DNA from: Streptomyces sp. man185
GTDB taxonomy: Bacteria; Actinomycetota; Actinomycetes; Streptomycetales; Streptomycetaceae
Length of the DNA stretch: 64,000 nucleotides
Assembly: GCA_002551355.1 (NCBI GenBank)
Contig: NTHE01000003.1
Coordinates: forward strand, 124,001 to 188,000
Reading direction: 5' to 3'
Of this stretch, positions 51,770 through 61,304 are shown in pieces (position 1 is the stretch's first letter; every line of letters starts with the position of its first letter). The notes beneath the pieces were generated by a model. It had not been told where the DNA came from, ran no database searches, and was given only the letters and a program-made list of their open reading frames with translations. A program made the position numbers and the translations under genes.

Positions 51770-52549
51770 ATGCGCATCGCCACCTATAACGTCAATTCGA
51801 TCACCGCCCGGCTGCCGAGGCTCCTGGCCTGGCTGGAGAGCAGCGGCACCGATGTGCTGTGCATCCAGGAGACCAAGTGCACGGCGGAGCAGTTCCCCGC
51901 CGAAGCCCTGCGCGAGGCGGGGTACGAATCCGCCGTCAACGCCACCGGCCGGTGGAACGGGGTCGCGCTGCTCTCCCGTGTCGGCCTCGACGACGTCGTC
52001 ACCGGGCTGCCCGGCGGCCCGGACTACGACGGGGTGCAGGAGCCCCGCGCGATCTCGGCGACCTGCGGCCCGCTGCGCCTCTGGTCGGTGTACGTGCCCA
52101 ACGGCCGCGAGGTCGAGCACGAGCACTACGCCTACAAGCTGCGCTGGCTGGAGGCCCTGCGGAAGGCGGTGGCGGCGGACGCCGCGGGGACCCGGCCCTT
52201 CGCGGTCCTGGGCGATTTCAACGTGGCCCCGACCGACGAGGACGTCTGGGACCCGGCGCTGTTCGAGGGCGCCACGCATGTGACGCCCGCCGAGCGCGCC
52301 GCCCTCGCGGCCCTGGAGGCGGAGGGCCTGGGCGAGGTGCTGCCCCGCCCCCTCAAGTACGACCGCGCCTACACCTTCTGGGACTACCGCGAGCTGCGGT
52401 TCCCCAAGAACAAGGGCATGCGGATCGACCTGACCTTCGGCAACGCCCCCTTCACCGCCGCCGTCAAGGACAGTTACGTCGACCGCGAGGAGCGCAAGGG
52501 CAAGGGCGCCTCCGACCACGCCCCAGTGGTCGTCGACCTCGACCTCTGA
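51770..52549 (+). CDS. xthA: Exodeoxyribonuclease III / AP endonuclease
   Basis: 259 residues, full length for the family. Cuts DNA at abasic sites and trims 3' ends in base-excision repair. Motifs: RIATYNVNSITAR at the start, LCIQETKC near 32 (metal Glu), LWSVYVPNGRE near 106, LGDFNVAPTDEDVWD near 147 and GASDHAPVVVDL near 248 (catalytic Asp-His). The ATG at 51770 gives MRIATYN, the family's standard beginning. Its gap to the MBL gene is 42 bases. Confidence 0.95.
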   Translation: MRIATYNVNSITARLPRLLAWLESSGTDVLCIQETKCTAEQFPAEALREAGYESAVNATGRWNGVALLSRVGLDDVVTGLPGGPDYDGVQEPRAISATCGPLRLWSVYVPNGREVEHEHYAYKLRWLEALRKAVAADAAGTRPFAVLGDFNVAPTDEDVWDPALFEGATHVTPAERAALAALEAEGLGEVLPRPLKYDRAYTFWDYRELRFPKNKGMRIDLTFGNAPFTAAVKDSYVDREERKGKGASDHAPVVVDLDL

Positions 52550-52588
52550 GCCGGGCCGAGCGGAGGCGGGCGGGAGGCTACGGATCGC

Positions 52589-52637
52589 GTGACAACCCGA
52601 GGTTGACACCTCTCGGGTGTCAACCTACGGTTGTCAC
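52589..52637 (+). promoter_or_regulatory. 49-bp nested palindrome and leaderless promoter of Clp-N/HTH gene
   Basis: Four half-sites of the form GGTTGWCA form one large palindrome: GTGACAACC (52589-52597), GGTTGACACC (52601-52610), GGTGTCAACC (52616-52625) and GGTTGTCAC (52629-52637), with three-base gaps on the outside and five in the centre. The -35 box TTGACA (52603-52608), a 17-base spacer and -10 box TACGGT (52626-52631) lie within it, and the ATG starts at 52638, right after the palindrome. The message is therefore probably leaderless and autoregulated. Confidence 0.8.
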
Positions 52638-53375
52638 ATGACGCAGCCTCTTCCCGTCACCCCTTCCGTACGCCTCGACGATCTGATCGAGGCCATCAAG
52701 AAGACCGGCGACGACGCTCTGGAGCAGCTCTCCGGCGCGGTGCTCGCCGCCGACCACCTCGGCGACGTGGCCGACCACCTCATCGGCCACTTCGTGGACC
52801 AAGCGCGGCGCTCCGGCGCCTCCTGGACCGACATCGGCCGGAGCATGGGGGTCACCCGCCAGGCCGCCCAGAAGCGCTTCGTGCCCAAGAAGGGCGAGAG
52901 CTCCTCGGACCTGGACCCCAACGAGGGCTTCAACCGCTTCACCCCGCGCGCCCGCAACGTGGTCGTCGCCTCCCACAACGAGGCCCAGGCCGCCCCGCAC
53001 GCCGAGATCGTCCCCGCCCACCTGATCCTCGGCCTGCTCGCCGAGCCCGAGGCCATCGCCGCCCGCGTCCTCACCGGGCAGGGCGTGGCGCCGGACGCGC
53101 TGCGGACGGCGGCGACCGCAGCGCTGCCCGCCACCGTGGACGCGGCGCCCGAGACGGTCCCGTACGACCCGGACTCCCGCAAGGTCCTGGAGCTGACCTT
53201 CCGGGAGGCCCTGCGGCTCGGCCACAACTACGTCGGCACCGAGCACATCCTGCTGGCCCTGCTGGAGTTCGAGGACGGCTCCGGCGTGCTGACCGGCCTC
53301 GGCCTGGACAAGGAAGCCGTGTCCGCCGCGGTGGAGCGGGCGGTGAGCGAGGCGGCCCGGGCCCTGCGGCAGTAG
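52638..53375 (+). CDS. HTH plus Clp N-terminal domain protein, probable autoregulator
   Basis: 245 residues. Residues about 10-55 form helices (LDDLIEAIKKTGDDALEQLS); a helix-turn-helix follows near 61-82 (SWTDIGRSMGVTRQAAQKRF). From about 98 two Clp-N repeats are visible (FNRFTPRARNVVVASHNEAQ with HAEIVPAHLILGLLAEPEA, and KVLELTFREALRLGHNYVG with EHILLALLEFEDGSG). Clp-N domains in ClpC/ClpA bind adaptors or substrates; here no ATPase is attached. The design suggests a regulator that senses proteolysis substrates or arginine-phosphorylated proteins, which is inference. The operator abutting its ATG supports self-repression. Confidence 0.88.
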   Translation: MTQPLPVTPSVRLDDLIEAIKKTGDDALEQLSGAVLAADHLGDVADHLIGHFVDQARRSGASWTDIGRSMGVTRQAAQKRFVPKKGESSSDLDPNEGFNRFTPRARNVVVASHNEAQAAPHAEIVPAHLILGLLAEPEAIAARVLTGQGVAPDALRTAATAALPATVDAAPETVPYDPDSRKVLELTFREALRLGHNYVGTEHILLALLEFEDGSGVLTGLGLDKEAVSAAVERAVSEAARALRQ

Positions 53376-53460
53376 GAGCCCGCGGTCTTCCCGCGAGGGG
53401 CGGCGTGCTCGGCGCACCGGCGGTCGGCGCACCGAGCCCGCCGGCCACGAACACCGGCCG

Positions 53461-54240
53461 TCAGTGCACCGAGAACCCGCCGTCCACGAACACCGACTGC
53501 CCGGTGACGTACGCCGAGGAGCGCCCCGCCAGGAACACCGCGGCCCCCGCGAAGTCCTCCGCGAGACCGTTGCGGCCGACCAGCGTGCGTGCGGCCAGCG
53601 ACGCCACCTTCTCCGGGTCCGACTGGAGGCGCGCGTTCAGCGGGGTCAGCACGAACCCGGGCACCAGGCTGTTCACCGTGACGCCGTACGGCGACCACGC
53701 CTCGGCCTGGGAGCGGGTCAGCGACTCCAGGCCGCCCTTGGACACCCCGTAGGCGCCGCTGCTCACGAAGGCCCGGTGCGCCTGCTGCGAGGTGACGTGG
53801 ATGATCCGCCCGTAGCCGCGCTCGGCCATGCCGGGCCCGAAGCGCTGCCCCAGCAGGAACGGCGCCTTCAGGTTCACCGCCATCGTGGTGTCCCAGACGT
53901 CCTCGCCCAGCTCGGTCAGCGGCGGGCGCAGATTGATCCCGGCGCAGTTCACCAGGATGTCCGGCTCCCCGAACGCCTCCACGGCGCCCTCCGCTCCGGC
54001 GCGCACCCCTTCCGGCGTGCTCAGGTCCGCGCTCACCCAGGCGGCCCGGCAGCCCTCGGCGCTCAGCTCGTCCACGGTCGCCTTCAGCTCCGCCTCCCGG
54101 CGGGCCACCACGACGACGCGTCCGCCGGCCCGGGCCAGGGCGCCGGCGATCGCCCGGCCGATGCCGGAGCTTCCTCCGGTGACCACCGCCACCCGGCCTT
54201 CCAGCGAGAACAGTTCCGCGACGTATGCCCGTGCACTCAT
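53461..54240 (-). CDS. Short-chain dehydrogenase/reductase (gluconate 5-dehydrogenase-like)
   Basis: 259 residues with TGGSSGIGRAIA near 21-32, NCAGIN near 98, catalytic Ser in HVTSQQAHRAF near 149, Tyr-Lys in YGVSKGGL near 163-167 and PGFVLTPLN near 193. The N-terminal VAELFSLEGRVAVVTG pattern is that of gluconate/2-keto-gluconate type SDRs. It is convergent with the Clp-N gene across an 85-base gap with short GC-rich inverted repeats, and divergent from the next gene. Confidence 0.9.
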   Translation of the reverse strand: MSARAYVAELFSLEGRVAVVTGGSSGIGRAIAGALARAGGRVVVVARREAELKATVDELSAEGCRAAWVSADLSTPEGVRAGAEGAVEAFGEPDILVNCAGINLRPPLTELGEDVWDTTMAVNLKAPFLLGQRFGPGMAERGYGRIIHVTSQQAHRAFVSSGAYGVSKGGLESLTRSQAEAWSPYGVTVNSLVPGFVLTPLNARLQSDPEKVASLAARTLVGRNGLAEDFAGAAVFLAGRSSAYVTGQSVFVDGGFSVH

Positions 54241-54349
54241 GTACGCACCTTAGATATGCGCTCGGATCCCCGTCCGGGGCGGGGTGGGGGATCGGTGAAC
54301 GCCGCGCGCCCTGTGGTGCGGAACCTGGCCGGGATGGGACCCTAGTGGT

Positions 54350-54790
54350 ATGAACATCCCTTTCTTGGACAACTGGCGTAAGCGTCAGGGTGGTACGCAT
54401 GCGGGCGCGCTCGCCGCCGCCGTCGAGGCAGACCCCGACGGTGTGGCCGAGCTGCTCGCCGAGTGCGAACTGCTGCGCGTCCGGGCGGGGCAGCACGGAC
54501 TCGAACTGGACGACAGCCCCGCCTCGTTGACCGCGCTCGACCAGCTGCCGCCCCGCTGGCGCGACGACCCCGAGGAACTGCCCTGGCTGGGCAACGACGC
54601 AGGCCTCTATCTCGGCACGGTGATCGTGCGGACCGTGCCGGGCGCCGCGTGGGACGTCTGGCCGAGCGGCCAGCCCGTGGTGCGGCTGGTCTCCGGGCGG
54701 GAGATCGACGTCGTCGCGGCCGGACTCGACTGGGCGATGGCGGGCAGCCCGGAGCTCTCCCAGGTGTACGCCGAGTCCGCCGAGAACTGA
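54350..54790 (+). CDS. Conserved Streptomyces protein (DUF6278-like)
   Basis: 146 residues. It opens MNIPFLDNWRKRQGG, then LELDDSPASLTALDQL near 50, DPEELPWLGNDAGLYLGTVI near 75-95 and a C-terminal VVAAGLDWAMAGSPELS. I recall this as a small actinobacterial family (DUF6278-like) without assigned function. It is soluble, acidic and without signal. The ATG follows a short AT-rich leader. It is not clearly part of an operon. Confidence 0.7.
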   Translation: MNIPFLDNWRKRQGGTHAGALAAAVEADPDGVAELLAECELLRVRAGQHGLELDDSPASLTALDQLPPRWRDDPEELPWLGNDAGLYLGTVIVRTVPGAAWDVWPSGQPVVRLVSGREIDVVAAGLDWAMAGSPELSQVYAESAEN

Positions 54791-54937
54791 GCCGGGAACC
54801 GGCGAGCGGCCCGCTCTTCTCACCTAATCTAGATAAAAAGCCTTTTGCGCCATTTACGCGTGTCGGGTGCGAAGTCCCTTTTCGCGATGGATAGTTTGCG
54901 CTGACCTCGACACAGCGACAAGTGGGTAGGGCAGCGC

Positions 54938-55681
<744 letters not shown>

Positions 55682-55694
55682 GGGGGAGGCTTCC

Positions 55695-56624
55695 ATGTTG
55701 CGTACGAGGAACACGCGTACGGGCAGAGTCGCCGCCCTCGTGGCCGGCCTCCTGCTCGCCGCACTCGCCGCGGGCTGCGGCAAGGACGGCAGCCCGCCCG
55801 TCAAGGGGCCGAAGGCCGAGGCCCTGCCGGTGTACCAGGTCGACACCGGCTTCGAGCTGCCCGACTCCCGCACCTGGACCAAGGCGAAGCGGCGCGGCTA
55901 TCTGATCGTCGGCGCCAAGGAGGACCAGCCCTATCTGGGGGAGAAGGACCCGGCGAGCGGGATCTACTCCGGCTTCGACATCGAGATCGCCCGCATGATG
56001 GCGGCCTCGCTCGGCTTCGAGCCGCAGACGATCCGATTCCGCACCATCGCCTCCGCCAACCGCGAGACGGCCCTGCAGAACGGCCAGATCGACTACTACG
56101 TCGGCACCTACACCATCAACGACATGCGCAAGAAGCTCGTCGGCTTCGCCGGCCCGTACTACATGGCCGGCCAGGGACTGCTGGTGCGCACCGACGAGAA
56201 CGACATCAACGGGCCCCAGGACCTGGCGGGCAAGACCGTCTGCTCCGCGGCCGGCTCCACGCCCTACCAGCGCATCGCCGCCGACTACCCCAAGGCGACC
56301 CTCGTCGCTTACGACACGTACTCGATCTGCGTCGACAACCTGCTCACCTACCAGGTCGACGCCGTCACCACCGACGACGCGATCCTGCTGGGCTTCGCGG
56401 CCAAGGCGCCCGACGAGATGAAGGTCGTCGGCAAGCCCTTCTCCGAGGAGCCGTACGGCATCGGCGTACCGCGCAGCGACAACGCGCTGCGCAACGCCCT
56501 CAACGACGCGCTGGAGGCCAACGAGAAGGACGGCAACTGGAAGAAGGCGTACGACGCGACGCTCGGCCTCTCCGGAGCGCCCGCGCCGACACCGCCGCCC
56601 ATCGACCGCTACCCGGCGACCTGA
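55695..56624 (+). CDS. gluB: Glutamate-binding lipoprotein
   Basis: 309 residues. The signal peptide ends in LLAALAAGC (Cys near 27), giving a lipid-anchored receptor. The mature protein is a family 3 solute-binding protein (LIVGAKEDQPYLGEKD, SGFDIEIARMMAASLGFEP, LAGKTVCSAAGSTPYQRI). It starts 13 bases after gluA with its own GGGGGAGG site. It delivers glutamate (possibly also aspartate or glutamine) to the GluCD permease. Confidence 0.93.
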   Translation: MLRTRNTRTGRVAALVAGLLLAALAAGCGKDGSPPVKGPKAEALPVYQVDTGFELPDSRTWTKAKRRGYLIVGAKEDQPYLGEKDPASGIYSGFDIEIARMMAASLGFEPQTIRFRTIASANRETALQNGQIDYYVGTYTINDMRKKLVGFAGPYYMAGQGLLVRTDENDINGPQDLAGKTVCSAAGSTPYQRIAADYPKATLVAYDTYSICVDNLLTYQVDAVTTDDAILLGFAAKAPDEMKVVGKPFSEEPYGIGVPRSDNALRNALNDALEANEKDGNWKKAYDATLGLSGAPAPTPPPIDRYPAT

Positions 56625-56640
56625 GGGGACGGCCCCACCC

Positions 56641-57285
56641 ATGGATGTACTGACAGAGAACTTCTCCCTCTACGGCAAGGGTTTCCTCGGCACCGTCGAA
56701 CTGACCGTCTACGCCTCGGCGCTGGCGCTCGTCCTCGGCTTCCTGATGGCGTCCTTCCGGGTCGCGCCCGTCGGCTCCTTCCGGGTGCTGGGCACGGTCT
56801 GGGTCACCGTGCTCCGCAACACCCCGCTGACCCTGCTGTTCTTCGCTGTCCTGCTCGGCCTGCCCCGCTTCGGGCTCGTCCTGCCGTTCCAGGTCTTCGC
56901 GGTCATCGCGCTCGGCTGCTACACCTCGGCGTTCATCTGCGAGGTGCTGCGCTCCGGCATCAACACCGTGCCCAGGGGACAGGGCGAGGCCGCGCGCAGC
57001 CTCGGCATGAACTTCGGCCAGACCCTGAGCACCGTGGTGCTGCCGCAGGCGTTCCGGTCGGTGATCCCACCGGTCGGCTCCACCCTGATCGCGCTGGCGA
57101 AGAACTCCGCGATCGCCGGGGCGTTCAGCGTCACCGAACTCCTCGGCACCTACAAGACCCTCAACGAACTGGGCTACAGCATCATCTGGTCCTTCATCTG
57201 GATCGCCGTCGGCTACCTGATCATCACCCTGACCATCAGTGCGGTGTTCAACGTGATGGAGAAGCGCTGGGGAGTCGCACGATGA
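56641..57285 (+). CDS. gluC: Glutamate ABC transporter permease GluC
   Basis: 214 residues with about five membrane helices and the His/Glu/Gln-type EAA loop GEAARSLGMNFGQTLSTVVL near 116-135. The first segment (GTVELTVYASALALVLGFLM) is typical of the family. It lies 16 bases after gluB and overlaps gluD by four bases (ATGA). Confidence 0.93.
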   Translation: MDVLTENFSLYGKGFLGTVELTVYASALALVLGFLMASFRVAPVGSFRVLGTVWVTVLRNTPLTLLFFAVLLGLPRFGLVLPFQVFAVIALGCYTSAFICEVLRSGINTVPRGQGEAARSLGMNFGQTLSTVVLPQAFRSVIPPVGSTLIALAKNSAIAGAFSVTELLGTYKTLNELGYSIIWSFIWIAVGYLIITLTISAVFNVMEKRWGVAR

Positions 57286-58169
57286 CCAAGACCCTCACCC
57301 GCAGGCCGTCGTTGCCCGCGGCCACCGCGCTCTACGACATCCCCGGACCGGTGACCCGCAAACGGCACCTGATGTACGGGATCGCGTCGACCGTCCTGAT
57401 CGCGGCGCTGCTCGGCTGGATCGTCTATCTGCTCTTCGACACCGACCAGTTCACCGCGCAGAAGTGGACGCCCTTCGAGTACAAGGGCATTCAGGAACTG
57501 CTGCTGCGCGGGCTCGGCAACACCCTCAAGGCGTTCGCGTACGCCGCGGTCCTCTCGCTCGCGCTCGGCGCGGTCCTCGCGGTCGGCCGGCTGTCCGAAC
57601 ACCGGGTGCTGCGCTGGATCTCCACCGTGCTGGTCGAGTTCTTCCGGGCCATGCCCGTGCTGGTGATGATCTTCTTCATCTTCGTGGCGCTGAAGGTCCA
57701 GCCGCTGCCCGCCCTCGTCGCCGGGCTGACCCTCTACAACGGTTCCGTTCTCGCGGAGGTGTTCCGCACCGGGATCAACTCCGTGGACCGGGGCCAGCGC
57801 GAGGCCGCGTACGCGCTCGGGATGCGCAAGACGCAGGTCACCACGTTCGTCCTGGCTCCCCAGGCCGTACGCGCGATGCTGCCGACCATCATCAGTCAGC
57901 TGGTGGTCGCGCTCAAGGACACCTCACTGGGCTATCTGATCACCTACGAGGAATTCCTCCACGCCGGAAAGCTGATCGCGTCGAATCTCGACTACGATCT
58001 TCCCTTCATCCCCGTCGTGATGGTGATCTCTCCGATCTACATCGGGATGTGCATGCTGCTCTCGTGGTTCGCCACGTGGGTGGCCCGTCGTCAGCGGCGC
58101 AATCCGAGGACGAGGGCGGTGGGGGTGGCCCCGGCCGAACCGGGGACGCTGCTGCCGGGAGGGCAGTAG
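57282..58169 (+). CDS. gluD: Glutamate ABC transporter permease GluD
   Basis: 295 residues, the partner of GluC. A cytosolic tail of about 30 residues and one additional helix (MYGIASTVLIAALLGWIVYLL) precede the core permease domain, whose EAA loop is REAAYALGMRKTQVTTFVLA near 168-187. A basic, proline-containing C-terminal tail of about 30 residues ends the protein. It is the last gene of the operon; its stop is embedded in a hairpin. Confidence 0.93.
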   Translation: MTKTLTRRPSLPAATALYDIPGPVTRKRHLMYGIASTVLIAALLGWIVYLLFDTDQFTAQKWTPFEYKGIQELLLRGLGNTLKAFAYAAVLSLALGAVLAVGRLSEHRVLRWISTVLVEFFRAMPVLVMIFFIFVALKVQPLPALVAGLTLYNGSVLAEVFRTGINSVDRGQREAAYALGMRKTQVTTFVLAPQAVRAMLPTIISQLVVALKDTSLGYLITYEEFLHAGKLIASNLDYDLPFIPVVMVISPIYIGMCMLLSWFATWVARRQRRNPRTRAVGVAPAEPGTLLPGGQ

Positions 58170-58194
58170 CCGGGCAGTGCCCGCCCGGCAGCAG
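58149..58194. terminator. Bidirectional terminator at gluD end
   Basis: CTGCTGCCGGG (58149-58159) pairs with CCCGGCAGCAG (58184-58194), and the loop contains a smaller CCGGGC-AGT-GCCCG stem. It overlaps the gluD stop and lies 8 bases from the stop of the convergent secreted hydrolase gene. Confidence 0.65.
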
Positions 58195-58201
58195 TCGGTG
58201 A

Positions 58202-59803
58202 TCACTTCTCGCGCAGCGGGACCGAGAGATGACTCGGGTCCGTGCCGGGCGAGGAGAAGGTCAGCTGCGCGCCGGTCGGGTTGTGCTCGATGTACAGCGG
58301 ATCGACGGTGTCGATCACCAGGGCGAGCCGGTGACCGGCCGGGACGTCGTAGGCCGTGGAGTACAGCTCCAGGTCGACGGGGAACGGCCGGCCCGGCGTC
58401 TGCCCGTGGAACGTGTACGGAGCGTTGCTGACCAGCTTGCCGACGCCGAGCGGCCCCACGTCGTAGAGATACGCGACGAGGGTGCCGCTCGGCTTCGTGC
58501 TGGTGACCGTCGTGTGCAGTGTGGACGTGCCCCTGATCTGCTGCTCGGTGGCATACCACTCCGACTGCCACACGCTCGCGAACGTACGCGGCAGCAGCGG
58601 CACGGAGACCATGGGCGGGAGCTTCAGGAACTGGTCCAGCGCGTTGGACAGGATCGCGATGCCGCCGTTCGCACCGGAATCGGCGTTCGCCCACACCTTC
58701 TTGGTGCCGTCCAGCGGGATCCGGTTCTTGAGCGCGCCGACCGACTTCCAGTCCGGGTAGCCCTCGTAACCCTTGTCGGTGCGGGACTTGAGCTGGACGG
58801 GCTGCTCGGTGTCGATGCCGTTGCGCTCGCCCTTGAGATAGCGGTCGAACCAGCGGCGGGTGCTCGTCCAGGTGTCGTTGGGCAGCCCGAGCAGTCCGGT
58901 GGCCTCGGCGGTGGCGTGGTCGCCGGGGCGGAACTCCAGGCGCTTCGGGCCGGTGAGCTTGTCGTAGAACGAGGCGTACTGGTTGGGCGGGAAGATGGTG
59001 TCGCCCCAGGCGTTGCCCATCATGATCGCCGCGCCGTTGGCGTTGATCCGGTCCAGGTATGTCGCGGGGGAGCGCTTCTTCCCCCAGGCGATCATCTCCG
59101 GCTCCTTGTCCAGCTTGGAGCCGAGGAAGTCCCCGAGCGTCTGCGTCAGTTCGTCGCTGGGGCGGCCGGTGACGAGACCCGCGCCGCCGAGCAGGGCGGC
59201 GGCCTGGAGGTGCTGGGTGCGGCCGCTGTAGATCGAGTCGATCAGATCGGCCCAGCCGCTGAGCGCGGCCACCGCCTTGATGCGCGGGTCGTGACCGGCC
59301 GCCAGCAGGCTGATGCCCGCCCCGTAGGAGACGCCGCCCATACCGATGAGGTCCGGGTCGGCGGAGGTGTGCTCCAGCGCCCAGTCGATGACGGCGGAGG
59401 CGTCCGCGATGTCCGGCGGGCCCGCCACCTCGATCTCCCCGCCGGACCGCCAGAAGCCGCGCGAGGTGTAACTCACCACGACATAGCCGGAGTCGGCGAG
59501 CTTCTGGGCCTGGGCCAGATACTCGATCTGCGGCATCGCCCAGCTCGTCGGGAAGACGATGAGGGGGTGCTTCGTCCCGGCCGCGGCTCCCGCCGGGGTG
59601 AAGACGTTGCCCTTGAGGGTGATGCCCCCGGAACCGGGGATGTCGTGGAACGTCAGGTCCCCGGCCGTCGTGCCCGCGGGCGCGACGAGGGGGGCGGGGG
59701 CGGCGGTCGCCGCGGGCGCGGCGACGAGCGCGCCCCCGGCGAGCAGGGCGGCGGCGGTGGTGATCGAAGCGGTGGTGCGCAGTGCCGGTTTCGGACGTAC
59801 CAC
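58202..59803 (-). CDS. Secreted CocE/Xaa-Pro-type alpha/beta hydrolase
   Basis: 533 residues from a GTG preceded by GAGGAGTG. A signal peptide with Ala-rich core ends near ATAAPA (about 35). The catalytic domain has the nucleophile in GGVSYGAG (Ser159), and a cap plus a C-terminal jelly-roll (DLELYSTAYDVPAGHRLALV) that is typical of the CocE/PepX superfamily of esterases and dipeptidyl peptidases. It probably acts on extracellular esters or Xaa-Pro peptides. It is convergent with the glu operon. Confidence 0.88.
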   Translation of the reverse strand: MVRPKPALRTTASITTAAALLAGGALVAAPAATAAPAPLVAPAGTTAGDLTFHDIPGSGGITLKGNVFTPAGAAAGTKHPLIVFPTSWAMPQIEYLAQAQKLADSGYVVVSYTSRGFWRSGGEIEVAGPPDIADASAVIDWALEHTSADPDLIGMGGVSYGAGISLLAAGHDPRIKAVAALSGWADLIDSIYSGRTQHLQAAALLGGAGLVTGRPSDELTQTLGDFLGSKLDKEPEMIAWGKKRSPATYLDRINANGAAIMMGNAWGDTIFPPNQYASFYDKLTGPKRLEFRPGDHATAEATGLLGLPNDTWTSTRRWFDRYLKGERNGIDTEQPVQLKSRTDKGYEGYPDWKSVGALKNRIPLDGTKKVWANADSGANGGIAILSNALDQFLKLPPMVSVPLLPRTFASVWQSEWYATEQQIRGTSTLHTTVTSTKPSGTLVAYLYDVGPLGVGKLVSNAPYTFHGQTPGRPFPVDLELYSTAYDVPAGHRLALVIDTVDPLYIEHNPTGAQLTFSSPGTDPSHLSVPLREK

Positions 59804-59951
59804 GGGTCACTCCTCACGCGTGTCAGTGCAAAGTGACCCGACGGTAACCCCGGTTGTTTACCCCTGGTAACTACTCGGCGTGTTGCGCGAAGATAACGAT
59901 TGTTGGACGTGGCGTCAGTAGCGCGTCCGGTACGGAACGGGCGCTACCGGG

Positions 59952-61160
59952 TCACTTCAGGGCGCTCTTGGCCTGCCAGTCGGGCCACGAAAGGTTCCAC
60001 GCGCCGTAGCCGTTGCCCTCGGCGACCGTGCCCTTGGCCTCCGCGCCGGTCATCTCGAACGGATCGCCCACCCGCACCTGCCCGTACAGCGACGCGGCAT
60101 CGGCGTCGCTCATCCCGACGCAGCCCGAGCTCCGGTTGGCCTGGCCGAAAACGCCCGCGTTCCACGGCGCTGCGTGCGCGTACATCCCCGACCAGGTCAG
60201 CCGCATCGAGTAGTCGACCATCTTGTCGTAGGCGTCGCCGAGGCCCACCGTCTCGGAGCGCATGTTGATGGTGCCCTCCTTCGACATCAGGACCGCCGTA
60301 CCCCGCCAGGAGGCCTTCTCGCCGCCCGGGGTGCCCGCCGACATCGGGATGTCCAGGACCTGCTTCCCGTCCCGGTGCAGGGCCAGGCGGTGCCCGTCGA
60401 GGTCGACCTTGACGACCTGGGCCGCGCCGACGGTGAACGTCGTCGTGTAGTCGCGGACGAACCAGCCGCCGTCGGCCCCCGTGTCGACGCCGTTCAACTG
60501 CGCGTCCAGCGTGACCTTCGTGCCGGGCTTCCAGTACTCCTTCGGCCGCCAGTCGACGCGGTCCTTGCCCGAGTAGTCCTGCAGCCAGCCCCAGGAGCCC
60601 TCGGTGTCGTTGGACGTCGAGACCTTCAGGGCCTTCTCCACGGCCGCCTTGTCCTTCACCGGGTGGTCGAAGACGACGGACAGCGGCTGCGCGATGCCCA
60701 CGGTCGTGTTCTTCCCCGGTGCGAGGAGAAGCTTGTTGACCTTCTCGGCCTCGGCTGTGGTGAACGTCGCCCTGTCCCTGCCGCCGTCCGCGTCCGTCGC
60801 CTCGACCGTGTACGCGGTGCCCGGCGCGGCGACCCGGTCGGATGTCCAGGTCCGGCCGTCGGCCGATATCCTCCCCGCCAGCGCACCGCCCTCGCCCGCC
60901 TTCACCGAAACCGCCTTCAGCTTCCCCCGGGCCAGCGTCACCTTCACGGGTTCGCCCGGGGCCGCCGCCCTGCCCGTGAGGTTCACCGAGACGCTGGTGT
61001 CGGCCGCCTTGCCGTCCCCGCCGGCCTCGGCGGAGCCCGACGAGCCGCCCGAGCACGCGGTGAGCGCGGCGGCGAGCAGCGCCGCGGGCCCGGTGAGGGC
61101 GAGCCGGGTCCTCCGGACGGCCGGGGCGGAACGACGGATGCGCGGGCGTGCGGAACTCAC
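59952..61160 (-). CDS. L,D-transpeptidase with Ig-like domains (lipoprotein)
   Basis: 402 residues. A basic N-terminus and lipobox-like LTAC (Cys36) direct it outside as a lipoprotein. Residues about 53-250 form two Ig-like domains (FTTAEAEKVNKLLLAPG, ISADGRTWTSD). The YkuD catalytic domain follows from about 255 (VVKVDLDGHRLALHRDG), with the catalytic His in MYAHAAPW near 330 and Cys347 in RSSGCVGMSD. It makes 3-3 peptidoglycan crosslinks, as LdtMt2 does in mycobacteria. The MurJ-like gene lies divergent 144 bases away, which suits a cell-wall theme. Confidence 0.93.
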   Translation of the reverse strand: MSSARPRIRRSAPAVRRTRLALTGPAALLAAALTACSGGSSGSAEAGGDGKAADTSVSVNLTGRAAAPGEPVKVTLARGKLKAVSVKAGEGGALAGRISADGRTWTSDRVAAPGTAYTVEATDADGGRDRATFTTAEAEKVNKLLLAPGKNTTVGIAQPLSVVFDHPVKDKAAVEKALKVSTSNDTEGSWGWLQDYSGKDRVDWRPKEYWKPGTKVTLDAQLNGVDTGADGGWFVRDYTTTFTVGAAQVVKVDLDGHRLALHRDGKQVLDIPMSAGTPGGEKASWRGTAVLMSKEGTINMRSETVGLGDAYDKMVDYSMRLTWSGMYAHAAPWNAGVFGQANRSSGCVGMSDADAASLYGQVRVGDPFEMTGAEAKGTVAEGNGYGAWNLSWPDWQAKSALK

Positions 61161-61304
61161 GGAAAAACCTCCAGGGCTGGGGTGCTCAGCAGAGGAGAGG
61201 CATTTCCCCCATGTCGGGTTCCTTCCGCGCCCCGGAAAAACGTCACTCCACGGCGCGGAGTACGCTCCACCGTCGGCCAGAACTCGTCACCCGGGAGACC
61301 ACCA

